A stretch of DNA of 64,000 nt from Peribacillus deserti (GTDB taxonomy: Bacteria; Bacillota; Bacilli; Bacillales; DSM-1321), in the NCBI RefSeq assembly GCF_002863585.1, contig NZ_PGUY01000046.1:1-64000 (forward strand), given 5' to 3'. Position numbers and translations under genes: made by a program. Below are positions 7,746-15,301 of this stretch, in pieces (position 1 is the stretch's first letter; every line of letters begins with the position of its first letter). Under the pieces are notes generated by a model. It did not search any database and had not been told where the DNA came from. It saw only the letters and a program-made list of their open reading frames with translations.

Positions 7746-7854
7746 CTCCTTCTTTATTAATGCTCTCTTTAGGTCAATATTCAGACTAAAGTGTATTAAG
7801 TGGTATTTTAACTGGAGATAATCCCTTCTAGATAGTCAATCAGGAGGAGATTAT

Positions 7855-8682
7855 ATGTTATTAACCAAAGCGTGGGAAAATTATGAAGTCGATAAACGGA
7901 TTGAAGGTTATTCCCCTCATACGATAAAAGCATACAAAGTTCAATTGTACCTACTGATAAAATATTTCAAGGACATAGATATAACAACACTTACCACGGA
8001 AGATTTAAAACAATACCTTATAAGTAATGGGGATCATTTGAAGCCAGCAAGTCTTGCACACCGGATACGATTCATAAAATCCTTACTTAGGTGGGCATAT
8101 GAAGAAGGCTATTTAAATCACAACCCAGCTGCAAAAATAAAAGAGCCTAAATTGGGGCAGCGAATACCAAAATTTCTTTCTGAACAGGAGATCGAATTAC
8201 TAAGAGAGGTTTGTTATTCACCAATGGAAAATGCATTGTTTGAATTTATGTTTTCGACAGGGTGCAGGATTGGTGAACTAGCAATGCTCAACAAAGAGCA
8301 CATAGATTGGTCCAGCAGGTCAGCGATAGTCAGAGGGAAAGGAGATAAAGAACGTGAAGTTTATTTTAATACTCGCAGTGACATTTGGTTAAAGCGTTAC
8401 CTGGATGACCGGCAGGATCAAGATTCAGCCCTATTTGTCACGGAACGCTGTCCTCATAGGATGAGTACAGCCCAGATACGTTACATCATAAAGCGAATTT
8501 CGAAAAGAGCAGCCTTCAATAAAAATATCCATCCCCACCAATTCCGCCACAGTTATGCGACTCATTTATTAAATAATGGGGCCCCTCTTGAAGTTATTCA
8601 GACTTTACTCGGACACGAAAAAAGTGAAACAACCAGAGTCTACGCCCATCTTATCGGAAAAATAAGGAAAGATTTCTTCTAG
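7855..8682 (+). CDS. Tyrosine-type site-specific recombinase (XerC/XerD-like integrase)
   Basis: The 275-residue protein has a SAM-like core-binding domain (about 1-90) and a catalytic domain (about 105-275). All six active-site positions are visible: R138 (TGCRIGEL), K162 (RGKGDKEREV), H228 and R231 (HPHQFRHSYATH), H254 (LLGHEKSETT) and the nucleophile Y263 (RVYAHL). It therefore looks active. AGGAGGAGATTAT precedes the start. It is not part of a recognisable phage or conjugative element; flanking genes are small and unrelated. A two-hairpin repeat begins two bases after the stop codon. It lacks the extra segment of integron integrases as far as can be judged by eye, so XerCD-like or an orphan integrase is the best label. 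Confidence 0.9.
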   Translation: MLLTKAWENYEVDKRIEGYSPHTIKAYKVQLYLLIKYFKDIDITTLTTEDLKQYLISNGDHLKPASLAHRIRFIKSLLRWAYEEGYLNHNPAAKIKEPKLGQRIPKFLSEQEIELLREVCYSPMENALFEFMFSTGCRIGELAMLNKEHIDWSSRSAIVRGKGDKEREVYFNTRSDIWLKRYLDDRQDQDSALFVTERCPHRMSTAQIRYIIKRISKRAAFNKNIHPHQFRHSYATHLLNNGAPLEVIQTLLGHEKSETTRVYAHLIGKIRKDFF

Positions 8683-8684
8683 CG

Positions 8685-8740
8685 AAGGCTGCTTCAGCAG
8701 CCTCCATTCTTTCACTAACGCACCCTTTATTTCAATAAGA
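8685..8740. repeat. Composite hairpin repeat, copy 9 (both hairpins), directly after the recombinase
   Basis: AAGGCTGCTTCAGCAGCC (8686-8703) followed by TTTCACTAACGCACCC and TTTATTTCAATAAG. One of the clearest complete copies. Confidence 0.75.
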
Positions 8741-8765
8741 AAAAAGCGACCTTAATGGTAGCTCT
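8741..8765 (-). terminator. Terminator of the small two-helix membrane protein gene
   Basis: AGCTACC and GGTCGCT pair around ATTAA on the minus strand, followed by TTTTTTC. Confidence 0.65.
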
Positions 8766-8784
8766 AGTCATAACCCAAGTTTAA

Positions 8785-8979
8785 TTAATTTAGGTCTTTA
8801 TTTGTCTTCATCTTATCTAAGGAGAAAAATAGTATGGAATTTATAGCGAACAACACTGTCAAAACAATATTGAATGTTTGAAAGCCACCTAAAATCCCCA
8901 CTGTAAGAAAAGAAATTCCTGCAATAGCAAAGCAAATTGCAGCAAATTTATATAGTTTGTCACTATCAATTTGTTTCAT
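8785..8979 (-). CDS. Small membrane protein with two hydrophobic helices, 64 aa
   Basis: Not recognised by family. MKQIDSDKLYKFAAICFAIAG leads into helix one (FAAICFAIAGISFLTVGILGG). FNIVLTVLFAINSILFF forms helix two, and the tail SLDKMKTNKDLN is charged. I prefer the ATG at 8979, which sits 9 bases after GAGAGG; the ATG at 8988 nearly touches that site. A terminator follows. No partner gene. Confidence 0.65.
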   Translation of the reverse strand: MKQIDSDKLYKFAAICFAIAGISFLTVGILGGFQTFNIVLTVLFAINSILFFSLDKMKTNKDLN

Positions 8980-9084
8980 TATCTTCATCCTCTCATAAGA
9001 TTTCTATATTACTCCGATTATTCAATCGTAACATGAAACCTGTTACTAAACTAACCTTCCTCCCCTTTAGTGAAAAATAAAAAA

Positions 9085-9115
9085 GGTTATCGTTGCAGCC
9101 CTCCTTATTTAACTA
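9085..9115. repeat. Composite hairpin repeat, copy 10, split by the group II intron (other half 9799-9820)
   Basis: The left half ends CTCCTTATTTAACTA and the right half starts ACGCACCCTTTAGTTTAAG. Joining 9115 to 9799 restores a continuous AACTAACGCACCCTTTAGTT core, so the intron entered an existing repeat. Confidence 0.8.
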
Positions 9116-9798
9116 GTCGAGTAGAAGGGAGCCTTTCTACCTTGCGGTAAATTGGACTCCACCCCCCTCACAGAACCGTGCTTGCACTATTAATGCACAC
9201 GGCTCCTCCTAGTTACCATTCACAAAATGTAGCTAATCTCTTAGATTCAGATTTTGCTAATTCTGCTATCCTTAGTAGTTTTGTCTCCATTCATCCCTAC
9301 CTCTGAGTGTAGTAAATGTTTCCCTAGTAAGGGCGATAACTGATAGCTAGCCTTTCCTCCATTGGCATTACCCAACTTCATTGGTACTACGCTGCTATCC
9401 GACTCCCTACACAGCATTTGGTTTCCTTGCTTTTTATCGCTTGTACACCATACTCCTCTAACAAGAAAAGACCGGTAGGGTCTCCCGAGTTGCCATATCA
9501 TATCGATGTGTAACGTGCCAAGGTCTCTGACTCCAGAGAGGTTTTATCCATCTTGCCCTTAACGAAGGATAAAATGTAGCTTTCTGCAGTGCGTAAGGCA
9601 TCAGCCCTCTCGATTTACTAACATTATGGAGCTCAATCCCTTCAACCATTTGGCTTTCGGCCCGCCACCCCACCTAACTGTCTACGCTTAAAGACTAAAG
9701 TTACCTTTAGCCCTCCAAGACTCGCTACGAGCGAACGGCTAGTTCTTACTCGATGGGAATCCCACCCGCTATATGATACGACCTAGGCTCGGCCGCAC
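9116..9798 (-). mobile_element. Group II intron, 683 nt, deletion derivative without a working intron-encoded protein
   Basis: On the minus strand the element starts GTGCGGCCGAGCC, matching the GUGYG 5' rule, and ends CTACTCGAC, matching the AY 3' rule. Domain V is at 9173-9205 (GAGCCGTGTGCATTAATAG followed by TGCAAGCACGGTTC), with a domain VI-like arm after it. The 5' part contains conserved ribozyme text such as CAACTCGGGAGACCCTACC. Domain IV keeps only a 25-codon stub of the reverse transcriptase. Boundaries are fixed independently by the interrupted hairpin repeat. It may still splice or move if a related intron protein is supplied from elsewhere in the genome. Confidence 0.85.
9213..9290 (-). 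pseudogene. Stub of the intron-encoded reverse transcriptase (25 codons)
   Basis: The stub reads METKLLRIAELAKSESK, the usual N-terminus of group II intron reverse transcriptases, then RLATFCEW and stop. The RT, maturase and endonuclease domains (normally over 400 residues) are absent, implying a clean internal deletion inside domain IV. Confidence 0.7.
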
Positions 9799-9855
9799 AC
9801 GCACCCTTTAGTTTAAGTGTAATTATTCACAAACTTATTAATTAGAAAGTTACAT

Positions 9856-10230
9856 CTATTTTTTTTCAATCGCCATACGCAAGTTCGAGATAACTCCAAT
9901 AATCAACACTAACGAACAAACCATTTTTTCAAAAGGTGTTCCAAACAATTGTTGTATAAATCCAAAAGACCAAAGTACAACAAAAAACCAACATATAACG
10001 GTTATTCCTCTTTTGTATTTATATAGTTTAATTCTACCAACAATCAACGTAAAAACTACTCCAATAATAGAAATAACGACATTTATAACAGATATTGGTA
10101 GTTGTTCAGCGAATGATTCAGACCTTCCACCATTGACCCATGTGAATGGAATACTTTTGCTTATAATAAGAAAGTGGATTAAGATAGTCAAAGAGTAAAA
10201 AATAATTCCCATAAACACAGCAGTTTTCAT
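9856..10230 (-). CDS. Small integral membrane protein, about 124 aa
   Basis: Unnamed protein with about four hydrophobic helices: FMGIIFYSLTILIHFLII, ISVINVVISIIGVVFTLIV, ITVICWFFVVLWSFGFI and MVCSLVLIIGVISNLRM. The motif PFTWVNGGRSES lies between helices one and two. The frame is open back to a TTG at 10287, but that codon has no ribosome site. A GAGGTGATTTT site sits in front of an ATT at 10257. I take the ATG at 10230, with CAGGAAAA 8 bases upstream, as the safest start; a lost upstream start codon is possible. Such proteins recur in Bacillus without assigned function. Confidence 0.55.
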   Translation of the reverse strand: MKTAVFMGIIFYSLTILIHFLIISKSIPFTWVNGGRSESFAEQLPISVINVVISIIGVVFTLIVGRIKLYKYKRGITVICWFFVVLWSFGFIQQLFGTPFEKMVCSLVLIIGVISNLRMAIEKK

Positions 10231-10420
10231 ATTAATTTTCCTGAGTTTTTCTAAAATAAAATCACCTCGTTTTTCTTCCTGTTTCAATTTTATTAATCCA
10301 GTAATATATTATTCCTATATCTCTTACCATCTGACAGGTAACTAAAAGTAAGATTTCGAAGAGTCATCAAAAATCACCATTATTCTTAAACAGAGCAAAA
10401 AATATCGGCTAGGTATTCTG

Positions 10421-10505
10421 GTTGAACTAAACTGCCACGATTGTTCAATAAGGAATTCAAAAAAAGGCCGTTAATCCTGCTGATAACCACCCTTTAGATA
10501 AAGAG
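10421..10505. repeat. Composite hairpin repeat, degenerate copy 11
   Basis: GTTGAACTAAACTGCCACG with TTGTTCAATAAG, then AAGGCCGTTAATCCTGCTG and AACCACCCTTTAG. Two weak cores in tandem. Confidence 0.45.
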
Positions 10506-10548
10506 AACAAATAAGGGCTAATCCTAATACGCTTCTATGTACTAAAAA

Positions 10549-10892
10549 TTAAACCCCATAATGTATCATGTGTTTGTTGTCTTCTTTTGCATCATTAATC
10601 TTTGTAGCCAATTCATTAAGTGCGGAGGATTCTTCATAAAATGTTGAAGATGTAACAGTTTCATAGAATAATGATAATGAATCAGGTGGAATAATTGTAA
10701 TTCCCCAATAAGCTAAACCAAACTCTTGGCGTTTAAGCAAATGAAAGTACATTTTCATGATAGATAAATGCTCACTTAGGCTATTAATAATATCATCATC
10801 AACGATATACATTTGTATCTTATTGGTTCATAACCGATCTCATATTTCTCGTTTTCAATATCTTCAATGATTCCAAATTCATGAACAGGCAT
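10549..10892 (-). pseudogene. Frameshifted hypothetical protein gene (MPVHEFG family)
   Basis: A strong GGAGGAGGATAATA site precedes an ATG at 10892. The frame reads MPVHEFGIIEDIENEKYEIG and on to EPIRYKCIS, then loses phase near 10808. The neighbouring frame continues VDDDIINSLSEHLSIMKMYF and on to GLAYWGITIIPPDSLSLFYE, ending HMIHYGV at 10549. One base is missing at the join. The combined protein would be about 114 residues, a length and layout I recall from unnamed Bacillus hypothetical proteins. A sequencing slip cannot be excluded. Confidence 0.65.
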
Positions 10893-10970
10893 TATTATCC
10901 TCCTCCGTTCTTGTTCCAGCTCACAAATTCTTTGAACCTCTGTTCGTACAGCATCAAAAAGGACTTCAAC

Positions 10971-11010
10971 GCAGCCCGGGCTGCTAACTAACCCGTTTGC
11001 TTAATTAGAA
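10971..11010. repeat. Composite hairpin repeat, copy 12
   Basis: A perfect palindrome GCAGCCCGGGCTGC (10971-10984) runs straight into TAACTAACCCGTTTGCTTAA. Confidence 0.6.
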
Positions 11011-11017
11011 TCTGTAC

Positions 11018-11398
11018 TTACCGAGAAAGATGATCTTTTATGATCAGCTTAAAATACGCCTTAAAATCAATTTCAATTGTTTGTTCAGAATCATCATTAT
11101 CAATAGTCAAAAGCACACTGGCACGGTCTTTCTTATCATTTGTAATTTCAAATTTTCCAACTCGTTTTAAATCCAAGAGAGATATCAATGTATGGAGCTA
11201 TGTTTTATTACTTGTATTTTAACTTCACCGTAAGATAGGGAAATTTTCACAATAAAGCCTTCCTCTCCATTGGAGTATTTATATGTTGCATCATTATAAT
11301 AAAATGGCATGGCCTTTGAGGAAGTATCAAATAAAAATTGGTTCCGATTCAAAAATGGAAGGAACTGAAGTTCATCTGGAAATACAGGTGTTTTTCAT
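11018..11398 (-). pseudogene. Broken hypothetical protein gene with at least two frameshifts
   Basis: A GAGGTG site precedes an ATG at 11398. The A-run after the ATG appears to be one base short, since the meaningful frame is KTPVFPDELQFLPFLNRNQF and on to GEEGFIVKISLSYGEVKIQV. That frame stops at TGA near 11192. Another frame resumes LLDLKRVGKFEITNDKKDR and runs through SEQTIEIDFKAYFKLIIKDH to a stop at 11018. The product is not recognised; it looks soluble and beta-rich. Two lesions make an error-only explanation unlikely. Confidence 0.6.
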
Positions 11399-11446
11399 CA
11401 CCTCTTTAAGCCTATTCTAGCATTTCTTTTTATCTACACATTCCGA

Positions 11447-11500
11447 AAAGGCTGCCTAAGCACCCCTCTTCTTGAACCTAACGCACCGGTAGTAAAAAAA
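11447..11500. repeat. Composite hairpin repeat, copy 13
   Basis: AAAGGCTGCCTAAGCACC followed by TTGAACCTAACGCACCGG and TAGTAAAAAAAC. Confidence 0.55.
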
Positions 11501-11543
11501 CTCCGAAGGGTACGCCTATTTCTGAACAGTATGTTCGAACCGT

Positions 11544-12017
11544 TCAGCAAATACGTTGGTAAGATACAAGTGTAGTTTTATCATTTATTTTCCTAAAAAC
11601 ACCTGTTTTAACATACCCCATCTTTTCATATAAGTGACAATTACGTGTCTCCTCAAGTAAGGTATCTAGTTCCCAACTTGTCGCTTGAGGAAACACATCA
11701 TCTAACATAGAGAAAACCTTCTGTGCTAACCCCAATCCTTGAAAGTCTGGATGAATGAACATAATACTCAAACGAAAATGAGTTGATTCTTCCTGCCATA
11801 CTACTCGAACCCCCCCGACTAGACTCCCATCAAACATGATCTTATAGAATACCCCATTAGGGTAGTTAATTCTAGAAATCAGTTTCTCTATTGACTCATT
11901 GGCAGGACTTGTTTCGTAGTCTTCGTATTTCTCTAATAAAGGTTTAAATGAACATATTTGAATATCAAAAAGAACCTGAGCATCAGACTCATTAGCAACA
12001 CATAATTGTATACTCAT
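11544..12017 (-). CDS. GNAT family N-acetyltransferase
   Basis: The 157-residue single GNAT domain transfers acetyl from acetyl-CoA to an amine; the acceptor is unknown. The acetyl-CoA loop region is LSIMFIHPDFQGLGLAQKVFSML (a Q.LG.A variant of motif A), followed by ELDTLLEETRNCHLYEKMGYVKTG, the usual motif B. The start at 12017 (MSIQLCVANESD) is chosen because GGAG lies 8 bases upstream; the longer frame lacks a site. Standing alone, it may modify a small molecule or antibiotic. Confidence 0.85.
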   Translation of the reverse strand: MSIQLCVANESDAQVLFDIQICSFKPLLEKYEDYETSPANESIEKLISRINYPNGVFYKIMFDGSLVGGVRVVWQEESTHFRLSIMFIHPDFQGLGLAQKVFSMLDDVFPQATSWELDTLLEETRNCHLYEKMGYVKTGVFRKINDKTTLVSYQRIC

Positions 12018-12159
12018 ACTAAACACTCCATTTTTGAACTTTCCTAAATATACCAATCTTTAATGACAAATAAAATCTTTTTCACTTAATTATTCCTTTT
12101 TCTAACGCACAGTTTGTGCCTACTATGCCATAAAAGTTTCCAGCATAAAACCCTCTATA

Positions 12160-12190
12160 TTTAACTAACGCACCCGTTGATTCAAGAAGC
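12160..12190. repeat. Composite hairpin repeat, copy 14
   Basis: TTAACTAACGCACCCGTTG followed by ATTCAAGAAG; second hairpin only. Confidence 0.65.
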
Positions 12191-12284
12191 GTTGGCAGCT
12201 CAGAAAGTCTGAACGATACAGTAGGTAAACAATAATCCCCTTAAACACGCCACTATCGCATATAAAACGTAATTTAGTTTATAT

Positions 12285-12526
12285 TTTTAAAAGGCTGTTT
12301 TCGCAAACTTTGTTGTTATTGAACAAGGGGTTGATTTCCACTACAGGATGCTCGCTTTCCGCGGGGCGGGCGCTGAGCCTCCTCGGCTTCGCCTGTGGGG
12401 TCTCACCTGTCCCGCTGCTCCCGCAGGAGTCTCGCACCTTACGTTCCAATCAACCTGTTTCACAATAGGGTTTGTTCACAGAACTATTAAAAAAACAACA
12501 ATCTTTTAGAAAAGAGCCTTTTAAAA
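12285..12526. mobile_element. MITE-like dispersed element, copy B (about 242 bp)
   Basis: The ends are inverted: TTTTTAAAAGGCTGTTTTCG on the left, and on the right, read in reverse, TTTTTAAAAGGCTCTTTTC. Both run on into GTTGTT. Inside, GTTGATTTCC...GTTCCAATCAAC encloses the same G+C-rich block as copies A and C, including CTCGGCTTCGCCTGTGGG and CTGCTCCCGCAGGAG. No coding capacity; moved, if at all, by an external transposase. The interior is palindrome-rich and would fold strongly as RNA. Confidence 0.7.
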
Positions 12527-12740
12527 AACCATTGTTTTAGTATTTGTATAACCGCTATCTTTTTCTCTTTATAAAACATCAATCCATAAACGGCTGGTCT
12601 CCATATTTATTTTTTATTCTCCTGTCTTTCACCAAATACTTTACTCATTTATCTCTCCCCTTTTCATCAGATATAATTTATTTAATTTTAGTATATAAAT
12701 GATTTCTTTCCAAAGCTGTCATTTTGAATGGAACTAAAAT

Positions 12741-12761
12741 AGGGCTGCCGCAGCAGCCCCC
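12741..12761. repeat. Isolated GGCTGC hairpin of the composite repeat family
   Basis: GGGCTGCCGCAGCAGCCC, first hairpin only; just downstream of the YozQ-like gene, so it may double as its terminator. Confidence 0.5.
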
Positions 12762-12857
12762 AGTGTTTATATATTTTCGAATAATGTTAATTTATACTTC
12801 AATTTACAGCGGATAGAAATATCATCTTCTCCGCAGTACCCATTTACAAGAGGAATC

Positions 12858-13061
12858 CTATTCTCTTTCTTCTGTTGATTCTCTTGGAATTGGAGCAACT
12901 CTGCTTTCTGGAGGTGCACTTTCAGTTGCCATATAATTATCACTCACTTGCTCGTGAGTTGTAGCTAATCCTACCGACACCTGGTCATCTCTGTTATAAT
13001 CTCCCGGCTGATAATATCTGTTCGCTATTTTTAGACTCTCTTTATTTTCGTTATTTTCCAA
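12858..13061 (-). CDS. YozQ-like (DUF4025) small protein
   Basis: The 67-residue hydrophilic protein contains AGRFFDP-like RYYQPGDYNRDDQVSVGLAT and the short signature THEQVSDNYM, which I associate with B. subtilis YozQ/DUF4025 proteins. The tail is Pro/Glu-rich (APPESRVAPIPRESTEERE). It has no membrane segment. AGGAGGGTTAAC precedes the ATG. Function is unknown; small proteins of this type often belong to sporulation or stress regulons, but no such promoter was identified here. Confidence 0.6.
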   Translation of the reverse strand: MENNENKESLKIANRYYQPGDYNRDDQVSVGLATTHEQVSDNYMATESAPPESRVAPIPRESTEERE

Positions 13062-13158
13062 AGTTAACCCTCCTTTCCTTCTTAGATATTTTTCGTCAAA
13101 AACAGCTTATTCATACAGAGACGTTGGATGGTTACCATTACGCATTGTTTTTGATTTT

Positions 13159-13188
13159 TCACTAACGGATGCGTTAGTTAAACAAAGA
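13159..13188. repeat. Composite hairpin repeat, copy 15
   Basis: TCACTAACGGATGCGTTAGT, an almost perfect palindrome, followed by TAAACAAAG. Confidence 0.65.
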
Positions 13189-13267
13189 AAATCTGCCTAA
13201 TTCTGGTTTTTAGGAACATGAATGAGGGGTAAATAACATTAAATTGTGACACCAGCGGGGAGACTAA

Positions 13268-13414
13268 ATGGAAGATCAAGAACAATTTCTTTTAAAGAGG
13301 GAACTTGGCAGGCTTCTAATGGACCTAAATAGATGTACTAATCCCAAATACAAAAAACAAATTCGAGAAGATATAGGTTTCTTAAGGATGGTTATAGCCA
13401 ATATTACCCTTTAA
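13268..13414 (+). CDS. Small conserved protein (48 aa), paralogue of the 52-aa protein at 773
   Basis: The product is MEDQEQFLLKRELGRLLMDL followed by NRCTNPKYKKQIREDIGFLR and MVIANITL. It is preceded by a GGGGAG site and followed immediately by a terminator that overlaps its stop codon, the same arrangement as its paralogue. The shared helix QFLLKRELGRLLMDL and the cysteine in RC..P.YKK are the conserved points. Function unknown; likely a soluble helical-hairpin protein. Confidence 0.75.
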   Translation: MEDQEQFLLKRELGRLLMDLNRCTNPKYKKQIREDIGFLRMVIANITL

Positions 13415-13432
13415 AAAATAAAGGGTTTTTGT
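13406..13432 (+). terminator. Terminator of the 48-aa gene
   Basis: ACCCTTTA and TAAAGGGT pair around AAAAA, followed by TTTTTG. Confidence 0.8.
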
Positions 13433-13564
13433 TTTTTGTGTAACCGGAACTTTGTTAATAGGAGTCGATGTTATAGGAAACACTTACTTTTTGGTTTGAT
13501 GAAGTAGTGATAAGTAAGAGGGCGGATGAATTATTTATAAGCATTTGAAGACATATCTTGGAGA

Positions 13565-13637
13565 GCGTTAGTTCAAGAAGGGTGGCTGCTTCGGTTGGCT
13601 TTTATTTTTTTACTAAAGGCAGGTTAGTTAAAGAAGG
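13565..13637. repeat. Composite hairpin repeat, copy 16
   Basis: GCGTTAGTTCAAGAAGG, then GTGGCTGCTTCGGTTGGC, then TACTAAAGGCAGGTTAGTTA. Two cores flank the GGCTGC hairpin. Close match to the copy overlapping terD. Confidence 0.65.
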
Positions 13638-13765
13638 ACTACTAACAAATTTATCGAATGTAAATAATTTTCACCGGTGCTTCGTCGCCTTTTAATGTAG
13701 TTTTATTAGTGGGTATTAGTGGGGGTGGTTTAGTAAATTATCTATATACCATAGGAGGTAAGTAA

Positions 13766-13861
13766 TTGATATTAAATACCTTAACACCAGTACTAATATT
13801 AGTAGGAATTGTTCTTCTTGGGTTTCTAATGGTTAAGTTAGTTAAGGTGATAAAAAAATAA
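13766..13861 (+). CDS. Single-helix membrane peptide, 31 aa
   Basis: A TTG start at 13766 follows AGGAGGTAAGTAA at ideal spacing. The peptide is one hydrophobic helix (LTPVLILVGIVLLGFLMVKL) with a basic C-terminal tail (VKVIKK). Too short for family assignment. The strong ribosome site is the main reason to believe it. Single-helix peptides of this kind include membrane-protein regulators and type I toxins; no antisense RNA was identified. Confidence 0.5.
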   Translation: MILNTLTPVLILVGIVLLGFLMVKLVKVIKK

Positions 13862-14120
13862 GAGGGAAAATTTTAGAATGTGCGAACAGCCCTTTTTTTC
13901 CCCTTACATAAACTCTTTATGAGAATTCACACTTGTAGTAACGGGTGAGTTAGAAAAGTACATTTGGCTACTTTAGCAGTTCTATAATAAGCAATTCTGC
14001 CGGGACTCAGTAGAAGAGGAATCGCCAAATTAAGGAGATTACTCTTGGTCCTTTAAAATGTCGAATAAGCCTTTTTTAGTCAAACTTTTTACCGCTAAGA
14101 GACAATTTTATTGGTCGTTT

Positions 14121-14192
14121 TTTTACTAAAGCACCCTTTTGAAATATTTCCCTCTTCCTATATACTAACTAGCCCAGTTTGTTAAGTAAGAA
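14121..14192. repeat. Two degenerate composite-repeat cores
   Basis: TTTACTAAAGCACCCTTTTG (from 14123) and ATACTAACTAGCCCAGTTTG followed by TTAAGTAAG (14161-14190). Both lie in a gap of about 490 bases before the GNAT gene that otherwise shows nothing recognisable. Confidence 0.45.
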
Positions 14193-14351
14193 TAGCGTCA
14201 GATACAAAACAATTACCTTTTCACACATTAGTGTATGTATGACATTCAAATTAAGAAATTTATATAATCCCATTAGGGTCTTGAATAATAATCAGAAAAG
14301 GGAAAGTTTTTTCTGTAAAGTTGTATTCTATACTTAAGACGCCCAAGTCTC

Positions 14352-14903
14352 TTAACACTCATTAAATCTTGCCATTATATAAGTGTTATAATATCTTCCG
14401 TCAGATAAGACTCTATCTTTTTTCATTGTACCTTCTATTTCAAAACCGAGTCTTTTATACATTTCAATACCTCTTTCGTTTGTTTCAAGGACACCATTTA
14501 ATACAATTTTTTTAATCCTGTTCAGGTCAGCCCAGGAAATTGTTTCTTTCATAAGATTTTTACCAATCCCATATCCCCAGTAAGCCTTCCGAACACCTAA
14601 TCCAAATTCGACTTTATGTATAAATCTTTTTAAATCACTGCCTACACATCTTGAATAACCAATCAACCTACCATCCAGTTCAGCAACTAAAAACAAGTTT
14701 CTTGCATGGCTGGTATCGGTTTCAATAATATCCGCAAATCGTGACGGATCAATAAAGTCTTCTCCCTTTTCTCTGTCCATATTTTCAGATTCTCCATCAA
14801 TCTGCAGCCTTAAATCAGACAATTTTTCCGCATCACTTTTAGTAGCAAATCTAATAGTATAGTTTAAATCTTTAACAAAGAACTCTTTTTGATTGATAAT
14901 CAT
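14352..14903 (-). CDS. GNAT family N-acetyltransferase (RimJ/RimL-like)
   Basis: The 183-residue protein carries the acetyl-CoA loop as VEFGLGVRKAYWGYGIGKNLMKETISWA, the W.GYGIG variant of Q/RxxGxG/A. Motif B follows as LNGVLETNERGIEMYKRLGFEIEG. The start at 14903 (MIINQKEFFVKDLNY) sits 8 bases after GGGGAG; the longer frame to 14924 lacks a site. The acceptor is unknown; the layout resembles ribosomal-protein or amino-acid acetyltransferases. Flanked by hairpin repeats, with no operon partner. Confidence 0.85.
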   Translation of the reverse strand: MIINQKEFFVKDLNYTIRFATKSDAEKLSDLRLQIDGESENMDREKGEDFIDPSRFADIIETDTSHARNLFLVAELDGRLIGYSRCVGSDLKRFIHKVEFGLGVRKAYWGYGIGKNLMKETISWADLNRIKKIVLNGVLETNERGIEMYKRLGFEIEGTMKKDRVLSDGRYYNTYIMARFNEC

Positions 14904-15103
14904 TAAATGCACTCCCCAATTCAAAAGCTATATTGTTAGGGAAAATATTATACTTCTTATTAAGAAAATAGGAAACAAAAATTGGGAATACCTGCTTACT
15001 TTTCTTAAGGTCAACTAATACACCGTTATTTGAACAGGACGATAAACGAAGTTTACAATATGCTCAAACAATCAACCCTCGAATGGACGACTGTCTGTCT
15101 CCT

Positions 15104-15132
15104 TCCTCAACTACCGCACCCGTTAGCTTAAG
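15104..15132. repeat. Composite hairpin repeat, last clear copy
   Basis: CTCAACTACCGCACCCGTTA followed by GCTTAAG. A weaker core lies at 15010-15035. No convincing copy was found to the right of this point. Confidence 0.65.
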
Positions 15133-15192
15133 TACATTGTTTCACACACTTTTCTTTGTTATAGGAATGCCACCCTATGGCTAAACAAAAAA

Positions 15193-15224
15193 AGAGCATT
15201 GATCCTTTTTGGGTCAATGCTCCC
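15193..15224 (-). terminator. Terminator of the MFS transporter gene
   Basis: GAGCATTGAcCC and TCAATGCTC form a stem around an A-rich loop on the minus strand, followed by TTTTTTTG. Confidence 0.9.
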
Positions 15225-15301
15225 GTTTGTTTAAGGTAGTTCTTCACAATGAGCATATCCGGTTGATTCCAACTCATAAAATTCCAACCGACACCAACAC
15301 A

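Noticed and set aside
9247-9673. Two minus-strand ORFs of 84 and 71 codons
   Set aside because: They lie in the ribozyme domains of the group II intron; the only protein-like part is the short RT stub in a different frame.
661-15132. Chromosomal integron with attC sites
   Set aside because: The palindromic core lacks the attC GTTRRRY/RYYYAAC boxes, genes lie in both orientations with their own promoters and terminators, and the recombinase looks XerCD-like.
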